64,000 nt of DNA from positions 1 to 64,000 of the forward strand of contig NZ_JACSDI010000013.1 of assembly GCF_022410515.1 (NCBI RefSeq), in the 5' to 3' direction. Numbering within the stretch: position 1 is the stretch's first letter; each line of letters opens with the position of its first letter. The notes below the pieces were generated by a model. It did not search any database, had not been told where the DNA came from, and saw nothing but the letters and a program-made list of their open reading frames with translations. The position numbers and the translations under genes were made by a program. This stretch comes from Shewanella cutis (GTDB lineage Bacteria > Pseudomonadota > Gammaproteobacteria > Enterobacterales > Shewanellaceae). This document shows positions 9,235 to 18,486 of the stretch, piece by piece.

Positions 9235-9513
9235 GGGCGTGTTGACGTTTAGAGATTAAATTTTGTTCGTTCTGGCAAGCACGTGCTCGCGAAACGAGGA
9301 ATGATGTGTCGTTATTCTACTCAAATGACGAGCGGCTCTTATTACAGAAAGTAAGAGCAAGGGCTTGCCAGACGAACCCTTCGGGCTGCATTTGGCTGGC
9401 TTTTCTGCCGCGTTATCGTTCGTTTATGTAGAATAACTACACCGTACGGACTTTGCCTTGCATAACGGTGAGCCAAATTGCGGCAAAAATAACCCTGAAA
9501 CGTCAACACGCCC
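9235..9513 (+). repeat. Intact MITE-like repeat, TA-flanked
   Basis: A 279-bp element with perfect 16-bp terminal inverted repeats (GGGCGTGTTGACGTTT at the left and its complement at the right). TA lies immediately outside both ends (9233-9234 and 9514-9515). It contains no open frame with coding character. It lies between the divergent symporter promoter region and the 3' end of dsbA. It is nearly colinear with copies at 31539 and 53955 (the latter inverted). The TA duplication suggests mobilisation by an IS630/Tc1-mariner type transposase, which is not encoded here. Confidence 0.88.
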
Positions 9514-9644
9514 TAGCAACAGCCCCACTATTGACACATCAATGCGTCTAGAGATCAGCGCAAAGCGCAAGTTTCAGGGGCACTCGTTGTATTTTTGCGA
9601 TGTAGGTTAGATTTATACATCCTAAACCTGAGTTGAAGTTTTGT

Positions 9645-9672
9645 AAAAAATAACCCAGCAATGCTGGGTTAT
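9645..9672 (-). terminator. Terminator of dsbA
   Basis: The minus strand carries the stem AACCCAG / CTGGGTT followed by ATTTTTTAC, about 55 bp beyond the dsbA stop codon. Confidence 0.85.
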
Positions 9673-9725
9673 GTAAGATTGGTGACGCTGGTTTTGCGCG
9701 AACATTTACCTCACAAATAACATCA

Positions 9726-10349
9726 CTATTTTGCCGCCAAGTATTTCACCAGCTCGGCCAACTCCTCTGGCGTATGAACCTGAGAGGTCACTAAGTAACG
9801 GCCATTAACCAATAACGAAGGCACCCCTTTAATCCCCGCTAGCTCAGCTTGAGAATCGTAATTCATCATTGAAAATTTAGCGTCAACAGAATTCATCGCC
9901 ACATCGACATCATCAGCTTTAGCACCTTGAGCCACAAAAAAGGCCTTCACCTGCTCAGGGCGAGTAAATTGTTCACCCTTTTCATGAATTTGTTTAAAAA
10001 TTGCCTCATGAACTTGTTTGGTCATATTCAGCTTTTGCGCCACATAATAGGCCAGCTGGCTTAACTCCCACGCAGGACGCCCCACTCCGACAGGCGTGCG
10101 ATCAAAGGCAACATTTTTACCTAGTAGTTTCACCGTTGAGGCAACAAAGGGCTCTTGCTTATAACAATGTGGGCAGTTATAGGAAAAAAACTCTCGTAAA
10201 ATCGGTTTTTGTGCTTCACTGATCCCTGCAACGGTTACATAGTCTTTACCTTCCTCAAAACTTGCCGCTTGCAGCGTGAAACTGGCGCTCAACACCAATC
10301 CACAGGCCATAGCCACCCAAGGTCGAACAACATTAATTAGGCTTTTCAT
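9726..10349 (-). CDS. dsbA: Thiol:disulfide interchange protein DsbA
   Basis: A 207-aa periplasmic oxidase that introduces disulfide bonds into secreted proteins. A signal peptide spans about 1-28 (hydrophobic core VAMACGLVLSASF, cut after LQA). The active site is C59-P-H-C62 in FFSYNCPHCYKQEP, and the cis-proline loop is in IKGVPSLLV near residue 177. The CPHC dipeptide is that of strongly oxidising DsbA. Its reoxidant DsbB is encoded at 34641. It is monocistronic, with its own terminator. The upstream gap to 10472 is AT-rich. Confidence 0.96.
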   Translation of the reverse strand: MKSLINVVRPWVAMACGLVLSASFTLQAASFEEGKDYVTVAGISEAQKPILREFFSYNCPHCYKQEPFVASTVKLLGKNVAFDRTPVGVGRPAWELSQLAYYVAQKLNMTKQVHEAIFKQIHEKGEQFTRPEQVKAFFVAQGAKADDVDVAMNSVDAKFSMMNYDSQAELAGIKGVPSLLVNGRYLVTSQVHTPEELAELVKYLAAK

Positions 10350-10472
10350 TTTTACTCTTCTTATTAGAACATTGAATATTAAATTATTTATAACAAATAC
10401 AGACCATTAAGATAGCTTAAAATACGCTTGTAGATTCTTAATATTTATTAACGATAACGGCTAAAACACACT

Positions 10473-11324
10473 TTAACAGGCAGCCAGCATGGCAAAGGGT
10501 GAGCTAAACCGGTAGTGAAATCCAAGCTCTCTTACTATCGCATCCCCTAGAATGACTTTACTCGGTTGCGTTTGCGCATTAAATTGCGGCGCAGTTAATC
10601 CGAGTGACTCGGCAGCAGCGGTGTAAAAATCTCTTCTGTTTGGGTGCTCGCTCGCGCAGAGGTTATAGATAGGCGCAAGCTTCTCTCCTCTAACTTTAGC
10701 TTCGATAATTCCCCTCACAGCATCGACGCAGTCCTGTAAATGAACCAAGTTGACAGCAACATTTCCCCCCGCCACATCGGTTTTACCCGCAAAAAAACGT
10801 CCAGGATGCCGCTTTGGCCCCACGAGTCCTGCAAAGCGCACGATACAAGTATTCGATTGGTGAGCAAACAAAGCTTCAGCATCCAACAACACCTGTGCTG
10901 AAGGCGAATCTGCCAATGCGTCGGCTTCCGTCATGGATTTATCAAGGGAAGGATAAACGCCTGTCGAACTAATAAACACTATGCCTTGATATTGCCAACC
11001 TTGAGTTAACTCGATGAGTTGCTTCAATTCTTTGAGATAAGCGGTATTGCCATGCTTTAGGCGAGGAGGAATATTGACGACAAGAAAGTCAGTCTGAAAT
11101 AACGCTTGCAAGAGCTGCGCATCTGGAACGATTTGGGCCTCAACACCGAGCTGCAGTTGGAATGCCCCTATACCCGATTGCGTTAATACAGGAAGATCCT
11201 CACACTGCCTTTTAGTACCTGTGACGCGATAACCTGCTTGAACAAGTTGTTTGGCAAGCGCAAAACCGAACCAACCACAGCCTACAACTGCAACACTCTT
11301 TTTATTTGCCTCAGTGCGTTCCAT
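10473..11324 (-). CDS. NAD(P)-binding epimerase/dehydratase-like protein (YeeZ-like)
   Basis: A Rossmann-fold protein of 283 aa from ATG 11324. The glycine-rich nucleotide motif is VVGCGWFGFALAKQL (G-x-G-x-x-G) near residues 13-27. Strand ends VNIPPR and FISSTGVYP follow, the latter resembling the SDR active-site strand of extended SDRs. The open frame extends to a GTG at 11345, but the ATG has the better AAAGAGA ribosome site. It resembles E. coli YeeZ, whose substrate is unknown. It ends 123 bp upstream of the dsbA start on the same strand and is probably independent of it. Confidence 0.82.
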   Translation of the reverse strand: MERTEANKKSVAVVGCGWFGFALAKQLVQAGYRVTGTKRQCEDLPVLTQSGIGAFQLQLGVEAQIVPDAQLLQALFQTDFLVVNIPPRLKHGNTAYLKELKQLIELTQGWQYQGIVFISSTGVYPSLDKSMTEADALADSPSAQVLLDAEALFAHQSNTCIVRFAGLVGPKRHPGRFFAGKTDVAGGNVAVNLVHLQDCVDAVRGIIEAKVRGEKLAPIYNLCASEHPNRRDFYTAAAESLGLTAPQFNAQTQPSKVILGDAIVRELGFHYRFSSPFAMLAAC

Positions 11325-11391
11325 TCTCTTTGACCTATTTGCCACTAAAAAATATTTCGGCCAATAGCATACGGAACTCAGGCAAAGGGAT

Positions 11392-12597
11392 TCAAGCTTG
11401 TAACGAACTAAAATAAAAACTAATCCCCTTATCGACCTGCAATGTACGCTTTGCGCCCTCAGTTAAATCTTCGACTCGCAGGGACTTTTGCACTGTCACG
11501 CCCTCGTCGTTCAAAAAGCGGAGTGACGCTTCGCTACCATCTTCTTTGCAGGCCCATACCTGTGGCTGGCTTACCTCTTTGGTCGTCATAATCACTTTAG
11601 CGACATTATCATCCGAGAGTTTGACTAAGGTTCCAGGGGGATAAATACCTAATATTTTGACTAAAACAGAAATTAACGATTCCGAATGTTTACTGGCTCT
11701 ATTCTTAAATAAGTAGCCAAGGGCGACTTGGGGAGAAGAAGCTTGCTGACCACTCAGGTGTTGATCGTAATCATTTGCTAGACTGACAATTTGAGTCACG
11801 ATGGGAATTTTATGACCGGTGAGTCCATCAGGAAACCCCGAGCCATCAACAAACTCATGGTGATGTAGCACGATATTCAGCACTTCTTTAGGGAAAAGTC
11901 CCGAGCGATTAAGCATGTCATAGCCAAAATTAGGGTGCATCTGTAGATAATTGGCCTCATGGGGAGTTAAGGCACCGCGTTTGCGACGGATCACGTCAGG
12001 CACTTTAAGTTTACCAATATCATGGAACAAACTGCCAAGGGCAATATCACGTAAATCTCGCGCGGGTAAATCAAGAGCGTGGCCAATCATCATGGCTAAT
12101 ACCGCCACAGAGACGCCATGCTGAGTCACACTCACATTCTTTTCGTCCATCCCTACTAGGGTTAAGAAAGGCTTTTGCACCTCTTGTAAATGACTAAGTA
12201 AATCTTCAACTAAAGCCGATGACAGACGATATGCCCCCTCAGGATCACTCACTACCTTGCCAAAAACATTGCGGCATTGATTAACACTCTCTAAAAATCG
12301 TTTTTGACTTAGTCGCATCGATTTGCGGGTATCGGCTTTGAGATCCCGCTCAGGTGGCACTTCATCAATCTCTTCAATTTCCTCCTCTTCATCTACCGCT
12401 TCGGCATCATCACTACTACCAGAAATAAGATAAACAAAGGGCACACCGAGTCCGCGGATCATCTCAATTTGTGCAGCACTATTGATATCCACTCGATTGA
12501 ACAGAAAAGGGTGATTCGTCCATGACAAAGGCAACTTAACCCGCATACCGGGCTGAAGTTCAGAGAGTAATAGTTTTTTATGAGCTACTTTTGCCAC
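11392..12597 (-). CDS. HD-GYP domain protein with N-terminal DUF3391
   Basis: A 401-aa putative cyclic-di-GMP phosphodiesterase. An N-terminal DUF3391 (about 5-60, LSELQPGMRVKLPLSW) is followed by a very acidic linker (62-80), a helical region and the HD-GYP domain at about 145-330. The metal site residues are H160, H192-D193 with K196 (FHDIGKLKVP), H221 and HHHE at 245-248, then DGSGFP at 251-256. The signature is GFP rather than GYP, a conservative change seen in active members. The start is GTG at 12597, with AGGAG nine bases upstream. No receiver or membrane domain is present, so it is a cytoplasmic enzyme. Confidence 0.93.
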   Translation of the reverse strand: MAKVAHKKLLLSELQPGMRVKLPLSWTNHPFLFNRVDINSAAQIEMIRGLGVPFVYLISGSSDDAEAVDEEEEIEEIDEVPPERDLKADTRKSMRLSQKRFLESVNQCRNVFGKVVSDPEGAYRLSSALVEDLLSHLQEVQKPFLTLVGMDEKNVSVTQHGVSVAVLAMMIGHALDLPARDLRDIALGSLFHDIGKLKVPDVIRRKRGALTPHEANYLQMHPNFGYDMLNRSGLFPKEVLNIVLHHHEFVDGSGFPDGLTGHKIPIVTQIVSLANDYDQHLSGQQASSPQVALGYLFKNRASKHSESLISVLVKILGIYPPGTLVKLSDDNVAKVIMTTKEVSQPQVWACKEDGSEASLRFLNDEGVTVQKSLRVEDLTEGAKRTLQVDKGISFYFSSLQA

Positions 12598-12811
12598 GCA
12601 ATACGACTCCTTTCATGCACGCAAAAAGCCAAACAATGACTTCCCTTTGCCGCACATTTAAGCTAAGTACATATAACTATAGATGATTCAATAAAATCAG
12701 TAAGCTGCCAGCGAAAAAATGCTTATCAAACTGAGGGATAGAACACACAAACGCACCCAACATCGTCGAATATCACATAAAAAAACCGAAATAACAAAGA
12801 GATAAATTCAG

Positions 12812-13300
12812 CTATTTTATCTCTGTTTTTGCTTCCTTTGGCCAATCTGCGAGGTAATAACGAAGTCTTTTTGACTTACACACATACAAACAAGACCAAA
12901 ACAACACCAGCGCATCTAGAGCCAAACTCCAATGAAATAGAAATTGCCCATGGATTAAGCGTTGAGTCAGTAAACTCGCATCCAACAAAAGTAACAACCA
13001 TAATCCCCATTTTAACCGCACAAACACAGGGCGAAGCCACTGAGGAGAACGACGTCTTTCTGCAAGTACCACAAAATAAAGTACAACAGCACCAAGACCT
13101 GCCGCGAGTGACAGCAAAAAGTCTGACTTTTCGGGATAAAAGATCCTCACTAATTCAGCTCTATCACTGGCCTGAGTCAGAGAGGCAATAAAAATACACC
13201 AGCCGCGGGCAAGGAATGCCAAAATCACATATAAAAAAATCGGCGGTTTAATATGGCCTTTATCATCAAGCCAAGTGATGTGACTGAAATTCAACGGCAA
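12812..13300 (-). CDS. DUF2919 family inner-membrane protein (YfeZ-like)
   Basis: A 162-aa protein with four predicted transmembrane helices (about 22-40, 62-79, 95-112 and 122-139). It begins with the family's D-x-x-G-x-x-K-P-P pattern (LDDKGHIKPPIFLYVILAFLAR). Its function is unknown. It lies between the HD-GYP gene (gap 214 bp) and argO (gap 230 bp), both on the same strand but too far for an obvious operon. The gap 13301-13530 holds only an imperfect CCCTAGATGG / CTATCTAGGG pair over 100 bp apart. Confidence 0.8.
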   Translation of the reverse strand: MPLNFSHITWLDDKGHIKPPIFLYVILAFLARGWCIFIASLTQASDRAELVRIFYPEKSDFLLSLAAGLGAVVLYFVVLAERRRSPQWLRPVFVRLKWGLWLLLLLDASLLTQRLIHGQFLFHWSLALDALVLFWSCLYVCKSKRLRYYLADWPKEAKTEIK

Positions 13301-13530
13301 TCCATTTAGTAAAAACCTAACCTTTATACCCTAGATGGTGTCTCATAGCGTAATTTCAATGGTAACGAGAAATTATTCCAGCCACAAAACCACCATGAGC
13401 CGCTTAAACAGACGCATTAATTGCTTGTCTTATCAAACTATCTAGGGCATGAACGGAAACAAACTCAGGTCGAATACTCCAACGTTTTCAACCTGATTTC
13501 AGTAAAAATCCCAAACTCCCCAAAGGCTGA

Positions 13531-14151
13531 TTAAATTGCGACAAGGTATGGCCAGATAATGGCTGCTGCGATACTCCACATAGTCAACCAAATAAAGCGG
13601 TCTAAATAACGCCATGCCGCTGGACGACTAAAAATAGGTGCCAACAAACGTGCACCAAAACTTAGGCTGAAGAACCAAATAAAAGAAGCCAATACTGCAC
13701 CGGCGCCAAACCAAGGACGGTGAGCATCTTCAAACTGAGTACTGATGCTCCCCAGCAGCACCACAGTATCTAAATAAAGGTGTGGATTGAGTAAGCTTAT
13801 ACCTAGGGTGGTCAAGATGGCTTTACGCAGAGAATCGGCATTTTGCGCGTGATCCATCTCCATCCCCTTAGTAACAAAAGAAGCCTTAAGCGCATTGGCA
13901 CCGTACCAAATCAAAAAAGCCGCACCACCAAAACTTGCCACATGCTTAATGGTCGGAAAGGCTTCAATAATATGCCCAAGCCCTGCCACACCTGCGGTAA
14001 TCATCAAGGCATCGATAATCGAACAAAGCAGCGCAATCGGCAAAGAGTAAGCTCGCTTAATCCCTTGCTTTAGCACGAAAGCATTTTGTGCCCCTACGGC
14101 AATAATCAAACTACCACCAATGCCCATACCTTGAATAAACGCCGTTTGCAT
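13531..14151 (-). CDS. argO: LysE/ArgO family arginine exporter
   Basis: A 206-aa inner-membrane exporter of basic amino acids. The opening GIGGSLIIAVGAQNAFVLKQG is the LysE/ArgO signature, and six hydrophobic helices follow with the second conserved stretch LLNPHLYLDTVVLLGS near residues 118-133. It is divergent from argP at 111 bp, the same pairing of exporter and LysR activator as in C. glutamicum lysE-lysG. This strongly implies ArgP-dependent induction by arginine or lysine. Confidence 0.93.
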   Translation of the reverse strand: MQTAFIQGMGIGGSLIIAVGAQNAFVLKQGIKRAYSLPIALLCSIIDALMITAGVAGLGHIIEAFPTIKHVASFGGAAFLIWYGANALKASFVTKGMEMDHAQNADSLRKAILTTLGISLLNPHLYLDTVVLLGSISTQFEDAHRPWFGAGAVLASFIWFFSLSFGARLLAPIFSRPAAWRYLDRFIWLTMWSIAAAIIWPYLVAI

Positions 14152-14262
14152 AACTACCTCTCATATCTTAAGAAGGCGCTAGCATAGACAAAACAACAGA
14201 ATTAATATAACTAATGTTTTTTATACATCATAAGTAAAATTAATAATCATAAGGATGGTATT
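14152..14262. promoter_or_regulatory. Shared argO-argP intergenic control region
   Basis: The 111-bp divergent spacer is AT-rich, with ATAACTAATGTTTTTTATAC in its centre. It must hold both promoters and the ArgP binding site. I can infer the function from the arrangement but cannot map the operator. Confidence 0.6.
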
Positions 14263-15183
14263 ATGCTGGAATACGCCAATCTCAAAGCGTTGGCCGTAGT
14301 GGTCTCAGAAGGGGGGTTTGAGCGCGCAGCTAAAGTACTACATATCACCCAATCGGCGGTGTCACAACGGGTACGGCAATTAGAGGAAAGAGTCGGACAA
14401 TCCTTATTAATCCGCTCAACACCAGTGGTTGCCACGCCTACTGGCAAACGTTTATTGCGTCACTATTCGCAGGTGCAATTACTTGAAAGTGAGCTCAGGA
14501 GCGAATTAGATGCCGATGACCCAAACCATCCCACCACAGTAAGGATTGCTGTCAATGCCGACAGTTTAGCGACATGGTTTTTACCCGCCTTAGCCGATAT
14601 GTTTAGCCGCCATGCTTGGCTACTGGAATTGATCGTCGATGATGAATCCTACACCCATCATCTGCTTAAAAATGGTGAAGCAGTGGGCTGCGTCACAACC
14701 ACAGCGAATCCGATGGCAGGCTGTAGCAGTGAGTTTTTAGGGACAATGGAATATTTGTGCGTCGCTACCCCACAATTTGCGGCGCGCTATTTTGAATGGT
14801 CAGATGCCAGCAAGGATTCAGGCTCTCAACTCACGCAAGCTCAATTAACAAAAGCTCCCGCAGTGGTGTTTTCAACCAAAGATAAACTCCATGAAAAGTA
14901 TCTGGCACAGTACTTTCAGATGACACCTGGCCAATGGTGGCAGCACACCATTCCTTCATCCGAGAGTTTTTTAGAGGCCATTAACCTAAGTCTGGGTTAT
15001 GGCTTAGTCGGACACTTACAAGCAAAGCCCTTAATTGATCAAGGTGTGCTCATTGAGCTCACCCCTGAAAAACGCATGCGAGTTCCACTTTATTGGCAAC
15101 ATTGGAATATCAAAGCCAAACAAACTACCTTGGTTTATCGCGCACTTGCCGCCACCGCACAACATCATTTATTGCAGCAGTGA
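14263..15183 (+). CDS. argP: LysR-family regulator ArgP (IciA)
   Basis: A 306-aa LysR activator. The N-terminal helix-turn-helix is FERAAKVLHITQSAVSQRVR (about 19-38), with ArgP-type sequence LEYANLKALAVVVSEGGFERAA and the linker helix RQLEERVGQSLLIRS. The periplasmic-binding-like effector domain covers 90-300. E. coli ArgP is 297 aa. It activates the divergent argO exporter in response to arginine and is blocked by lysine in E. coli. It ends at a bidirectional terminator at 15198. Confidence 0.94.
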   Translation: MLEYANLKALAVVVSEGGFERAAKVLHITQSAVSQRVRQLEERVGQSLLIRSTPVVATPTGKRLLRHYSQVQLLESELRSELDADDPNHPTTVRIAVNADSLATWFLPALADMFSRHAWLLELIVDDESYTHHLLKNGEAVGCVTTTANPMAGCSSEFLGTMEYLCVATPQFAARYFEWSDASKDSGSQLTQAQLTKAPAVVFSTKDKLHEKYLAQYFQMTPGQWWQHTIPSSESFLEAINLSLGYGLVGHLQAKPLIDQGVLIELTPEKRMRVPLYWQHWNIKAKQTTLVYRALAATAQHHLLQQ

Positions 15184-15197
15184 GTTTGTCGAAAAAC

Positions 15198-15225
15198 AAA
15201 AACTGAGCGTCATGCTCAGTTTTTA
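15198..15225. terminator. Bidirectional terminator between argP and perM
   Basis: The stem AACTGAGC / GCTCAGTT with loop GTCAT has A and T runs on both sides, so it can end the rightward argP and leftward perM transcripts. Confidence 0.85.
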
Positions 15226-15253
15226 ATCGCTAATTATTCATGTTACAACAAAA

Positions 15254-16339
15254 TTATTTTTGTGGGGGAGCAGAAGTACTAGGCTCAATCTCGGTTTTCG
15301 GCCAAGCATTGATTACGGCTTTAACTAGAGACGCTAATGGGATCGCAAAAAAGACCCCCAAAACTCCCCATAAACCACCAAAGACCAACACTGCAGCAAT
15401 AATGATCACCGGATGCAAATCCACCGCATCGGAAAACAGGATAGGCACAAGCACGTTACCGTCCAAGGCCTGAATAATGCCGTAACCTAGCATTAAATAA
15501 CCAAACTCAGAGCTAAAACCCCATTGGAAAAACGCCACCAGCATAATGGGCAAAGTCACTAACGTCGCGCCCACATAAGGAATTAACACCGACAGTCCCG
15601 TTAACACCCCTAACAAAGCCGAATATCTCAGTCCCATAAATGCAAACAAGATATAGCTCGCAACACCAACTATGACAATTTCGATCACCTTGCCACGAAT
15701 ATAGTTAAAGATTTGCTGGTGCATTTCAAACCACACTTTGCGCGCTAACTGTCGATTCGTGGGGAAAAAACGTTTACTGCCACTGATAAGTTGATCTTTA
15801 TCCTTAAGAAAGAAGAATACTAATAAAGGCACTAAAATCGCGTATACCATCAGCACCAGTAACGACGCAGAGTATCCAATCAGTTGTTTCGCAATATCGA
15901 GCACATGTTGGGTGTCGAGCAGTTTTTTGAGTTCGGCGACCATTAAATTGAGCTGCTCGACACTGATAAACTGCGGATATTGGGTCGCTAATCCCTGCAC
16001 AGTTTGCAATCCTTTATCGATCATACTCGGCAAATCTGTCATCAGGCTCACACCTTGACGCCACACACTGGGAATAAGCCCAAAGGTGAGCAGCACGACT
16101 ATCCCTAAAAAAATAATTAGCACTAAGGAAGCCGCAGTTGTGCGGTTAATTCCTAATTTCAACATTTGCGCTACTGGCCATTCGAGTAAAAAAGCCAACA
16201 CGAGGGCGACGAGCAGTGGCGCTAATAAGCCGCCGGCAAAATAAAGCACTAGCGCTAACCCCACCAAAATAGCCAATAAGGTCACGGCCTGAGGATCACT
16301 AAACCGCTCTTGATACCAACGAGAAAAAAAACTAAACAT
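15254..16339 (-). CDS. perM: AI-2E family transporter PerM
   Basis: A 361-aa inner-membrane protein with eight or so hydrophobic helices. The paired helices at 18-60 and the C-terminal stretch GYGIIQALDGNVLVPILFSD followed by VDLHPVIII are typical of the AI-2E exporter-like (UPF0118) family. The frame opens upstream to a TTG at 16372. ATG 16339 is chosen because GGA lies twelve bases upstream and MFSFFSRWYQERF suits the family. perM neighbours bepA in E. coli too. The transported substrate is not established. Confidence 0.88.
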   Translation of the reverse strand: MFSFFSRWYQERFSDPQAVTLLAILVGLALVLYFAGGLLAPLLVALVLAFLLEWPVAQMLKLGINRTTAASLVLIIFLGIVVLLTFGLIPSVWRQGVSLMTDLPSMIDKGLQTVQGLATQYPQFISVEQLNLMVAELKKLLDTQHVLDIAKQLIGYSASLLVLMVYAILVPLLVFFFLKDKDQLISGSKRFFPTNRQLARKVWFEMHQQIFNYIRGKVIEIVIVGVASYILFAFMGLRYSALLGVLTGLSVLIPYVGATLVTLPIMLVAFFQWGFSSEFGYLMLGYGIIQALDGNVLVPILFSDAVDLHPVIIIAAVLVFGGLWGVLGVFFAIPLASLVKAVINAWPKTEIEPSTSAPPQK

Positions 16340-16538
16340 GAATTTATTCCAAAGGGATGGTTGGCTTTCCAAAACACAGGAAAGAAACTTATAAGTTAAC
16401 CTTATCGCACCAGATTAACAGTGTATATGCTTTAAAATCAGCGAACTGCTTTCTATGACCACCATTGATTTTTATCGTTGCAGTCATTTATTGCTAACTT
16501 GTATTTTGAGCTATGCATTGAACCATGCTTACGCATAA

Positions 16539-16772
16539 TTAGCGCTGTGATAAATCAACTTTTGTGATTAACAGGCCTAACTGGTGAGCATCATCTTGTA
16601 AGACCATGACCTGATGCCCCTGATTTTTGAAAAAAGCGGGAACATCTCGTCGAGAGCCAGGGTCTGAGAGTAAGATATGCAAGCTGTCACCCACAGATAT
16701 GGACTTTAATGCAAGTTTGGCCTTAACCAAGGGGATTGGGCAGCGAAATGATGTTAAATCAATAAAAATCAT
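16539..16772 (-). CDS. TusA-family sulfurtransferase-like protein
   Basis: A 77-aa TusA/SirA/YedF-type protein with the active cysteine in the N-terminal C-P-x-P motif (R-C11-P-I-P-L). The two-layer alpha/beta pattern follows (VKAKLALKSISVGDSL, then the GHQV strand). Members carry persulfide sulfur to various acceptors. Which one this serves is unclear: true TusA acts in tRNA thiolation, but the neighbours here are perM and bepA. It has its own upstream gap (bepA is divergent), so it is likely to be transcribed alone or with perM. Product assignment is good, role unknown. Confidence 0.85.
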   Translation of the reverse strand: MIFIDLTSFRCPIPLVKAKLALKSISVGDSLHILLSDPGSRRDVPAFFKNQGHQVMVLQDDAHQLGLLITKVDLSQR

Positions 16773-16884
16773 AATGAACTTGCTATGAACAAACTTGGGC
16801 TATTATCCTAAGTTGCAACCCAAACTACAAGCTAAGCGCCCTCTGGGCCTTAATTGAAACAACTAAAATAAATAAAGGATCCAC

Positions 16885-18354
16885 TTGCGTAACTTGACGT
16901 TTTTGACCCGATGTAAACCCCTTGCGGCGAGTGTACTTGCATTAATGTTACTCGGTGGAGCCGCAAAGAGTTTTGCCAACAACGACTTGCCCGATTTGGG
17001 CACCGCCGCCGTCAATACCTTCAGCCTAGAAAAAGAAATGATCTATGGTGATGCCTATATGCGCGTCATTCGATCATCGGCGCCGATGTTGAACGATCCC
17101 GTATTGAGTCAGTATCTTACTGAACTAGGAAATAAATTAGTTGCCCATGCAACAGGAGTAAAAACGCCCTTTTATTTCTTCTTGCTGCAAAATGATGAAA
17201 TCAACGCCTTCGCCTTCTTCGGCGGCCACGTTGCCGTGCACACAGGGCTATTTCTTAATGCCGATAACGAAAGTGAACTGGCCTCCGTATTAGGCCATGA
17301 AATCACCCACGTGACCCAACGTCACTTAGCGCGCTCCCTCGAAGCACAGCAAAAAACCGGGCCAGCGACAGTAGCAGGTTTACTCGGCGCCATTTTATTA
17401 ACCATCGCCGTTCCGCAGGCGGGTATGGCCGCACTGGCAACGACCCAAGCCATGGCGACACAATCGAAAATCAACTACACCCGCCTGCATGAAAAAGAAG
17501 CTGACCGTATCGGCATGCAGATCTTAGTCGATGCGGGCTTTGATCCTAATGCCTCCGCCGAATTCTTTGGCAAACTCGCTAGTCGCTACCGTTTTACTAC
17601 CACGCCACCACAAATGCTGTTGACTCACCCCTTGCCGGAATCACGGATCTCCGAGGCGCGGGATCGCGCCCACCAGTATCCCCACCGTTATGTGCCGGAT
17701 AATCTGAACTTCCAGCTCGCCAAAGCCCGTATTCAGGTGCGTTTTTCTAGCTTCAGTGACGATGCAGTGTTGAGCATGTTTGAAAAACAACTTAACAAGC
17801 AAACCTATGGCTTTAAAGAGGCTGCACTCTACGGCAAAGCTTTGGCACTATTTAGATTGAAGAAATTTGACGAATCCGAAAAGATTGTCGATGAACTATT
17901 AAAAATCGATGATAACAACTTGTTTTATATCGATACCAAGACAGATCTTCTCAATGAGCGCAAGGATTATGCCCAAGCGATTAAGTTACTTGAAGCCCAG
18001 CGAAACTTGAAACCCACGTCTCAGGTGATCAACGCTAACTTAGCCAATATTTATATTGAAGCGGGTGAACCCGCCAAAGCCATTCCGCTGCTCGAAGATA
18101 TGATTTTCCTCGATAAGCAAAATCAATTGCCCTATCAGTTGCTTAACCTGGCCTATAAAAAATTGGGTAACCAAGGAATGGAATATTTCTCCAATGCTGA
18201 GTTGATGGCTTTAGGTGCCAACTACAAAGGCGCCATCGATCAACTGAACTTTGCCTATCGCGCCTCGGAGGGTAATCAGTTACAACTAGCGCGAATTGAA
18301 GCGCGGATCCGTCAATTTAAACAAGCGGATAAAGAAATGGATGCGCTGAAGTAA
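16885..18354 (+). CDS. bepA: M48-family beta-barrel assembly-enhancing protease BepA
   Basis: A 489-aa periplasmic zinc metalloprotease-chaperone that monitors LptD and BAM. A signal peptide covers about 1-31 (hydrophobic core ASVLALMLLGGAA). The zinc motif is H138-E-I-T-H142 with the third ligand in HEKEAD near 202-207. A TPR-type helical domain fills about 300-489. The frame starts with TTG at 16885, preceded by AAAGGAT, and no better ATG precedes the signal peptide. It is followed by arsC, as yfgC-yfgD in E. coli, and flanked by perM. A terminator at 18386 separates it from arsC. Confidence 0.93.
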   Translation: MRNLTFLTRCKPLAASVLALMLLGGAAKSFANNDLPDLGTAAVNTFSLEKEMIYGDAYMRVIRSSAPMLNDPVLSQYLTELGNKLVAHATGVKTPFYFFLLQNDEINAFAFFGGHVAVHTGLFLNADNESELASVLGHEITHVTQRHLARSLEAQQKTGPATVAGLLGAILLTIAVPQAGMAALATTQAMATQSKINYTRLHEKEADRIGMQILVDAGFDPNASAEFFGKLASRYRFTTTPPQMLLTHPLPESRISEARDRAHQYPHRYVPDNLNFQLAKARIQVRFSSFSDDAVLSMFEKQLNKQTYGFKEAALYGKALALFRLKKFDESEKIVDELLKIDDNNLFYIDTKTDLLNERKDYAQAIKLLEAQRNLKPTSQVINANLANIYIEAGEPAKAIPLLEDMIFLDKQNQLPYQLLNLAYKKLGNQGMEYFSNAELMALGANYKGAIDQLNFAYRASEGNQLQLARIEARIRQFKQADKEMDALK

Positions 18355-18385
18355 GGTTGGCTCACGCGGCTGCTAACCGATAATA

Positions 18386-18423
18386 ATTGCGCCCGAAACA
18401 CTCTGACGGGGCGCAATTTTTTC
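18386..18423 (+). terminator. Terminator after bepA
   Basis: The stem ATTGCGCCC / GGGCGCAAT with a 14-base loop is followed by TTTTTTC. Confidence 0.75.
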
Positions 18424-18486
18424 TGTTATCATCCGCGCCATTGTTTTAGCTGATTGAGCATGAGCACGATGACCCACACGAGCACT

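Noticed and set aside
13328..13448. Imperfect inverted pair CCCTAGATGG / CTATCTAGGG
   Set aside because: The arms are over 100 bp apart with mismatches and no transposon-like features.
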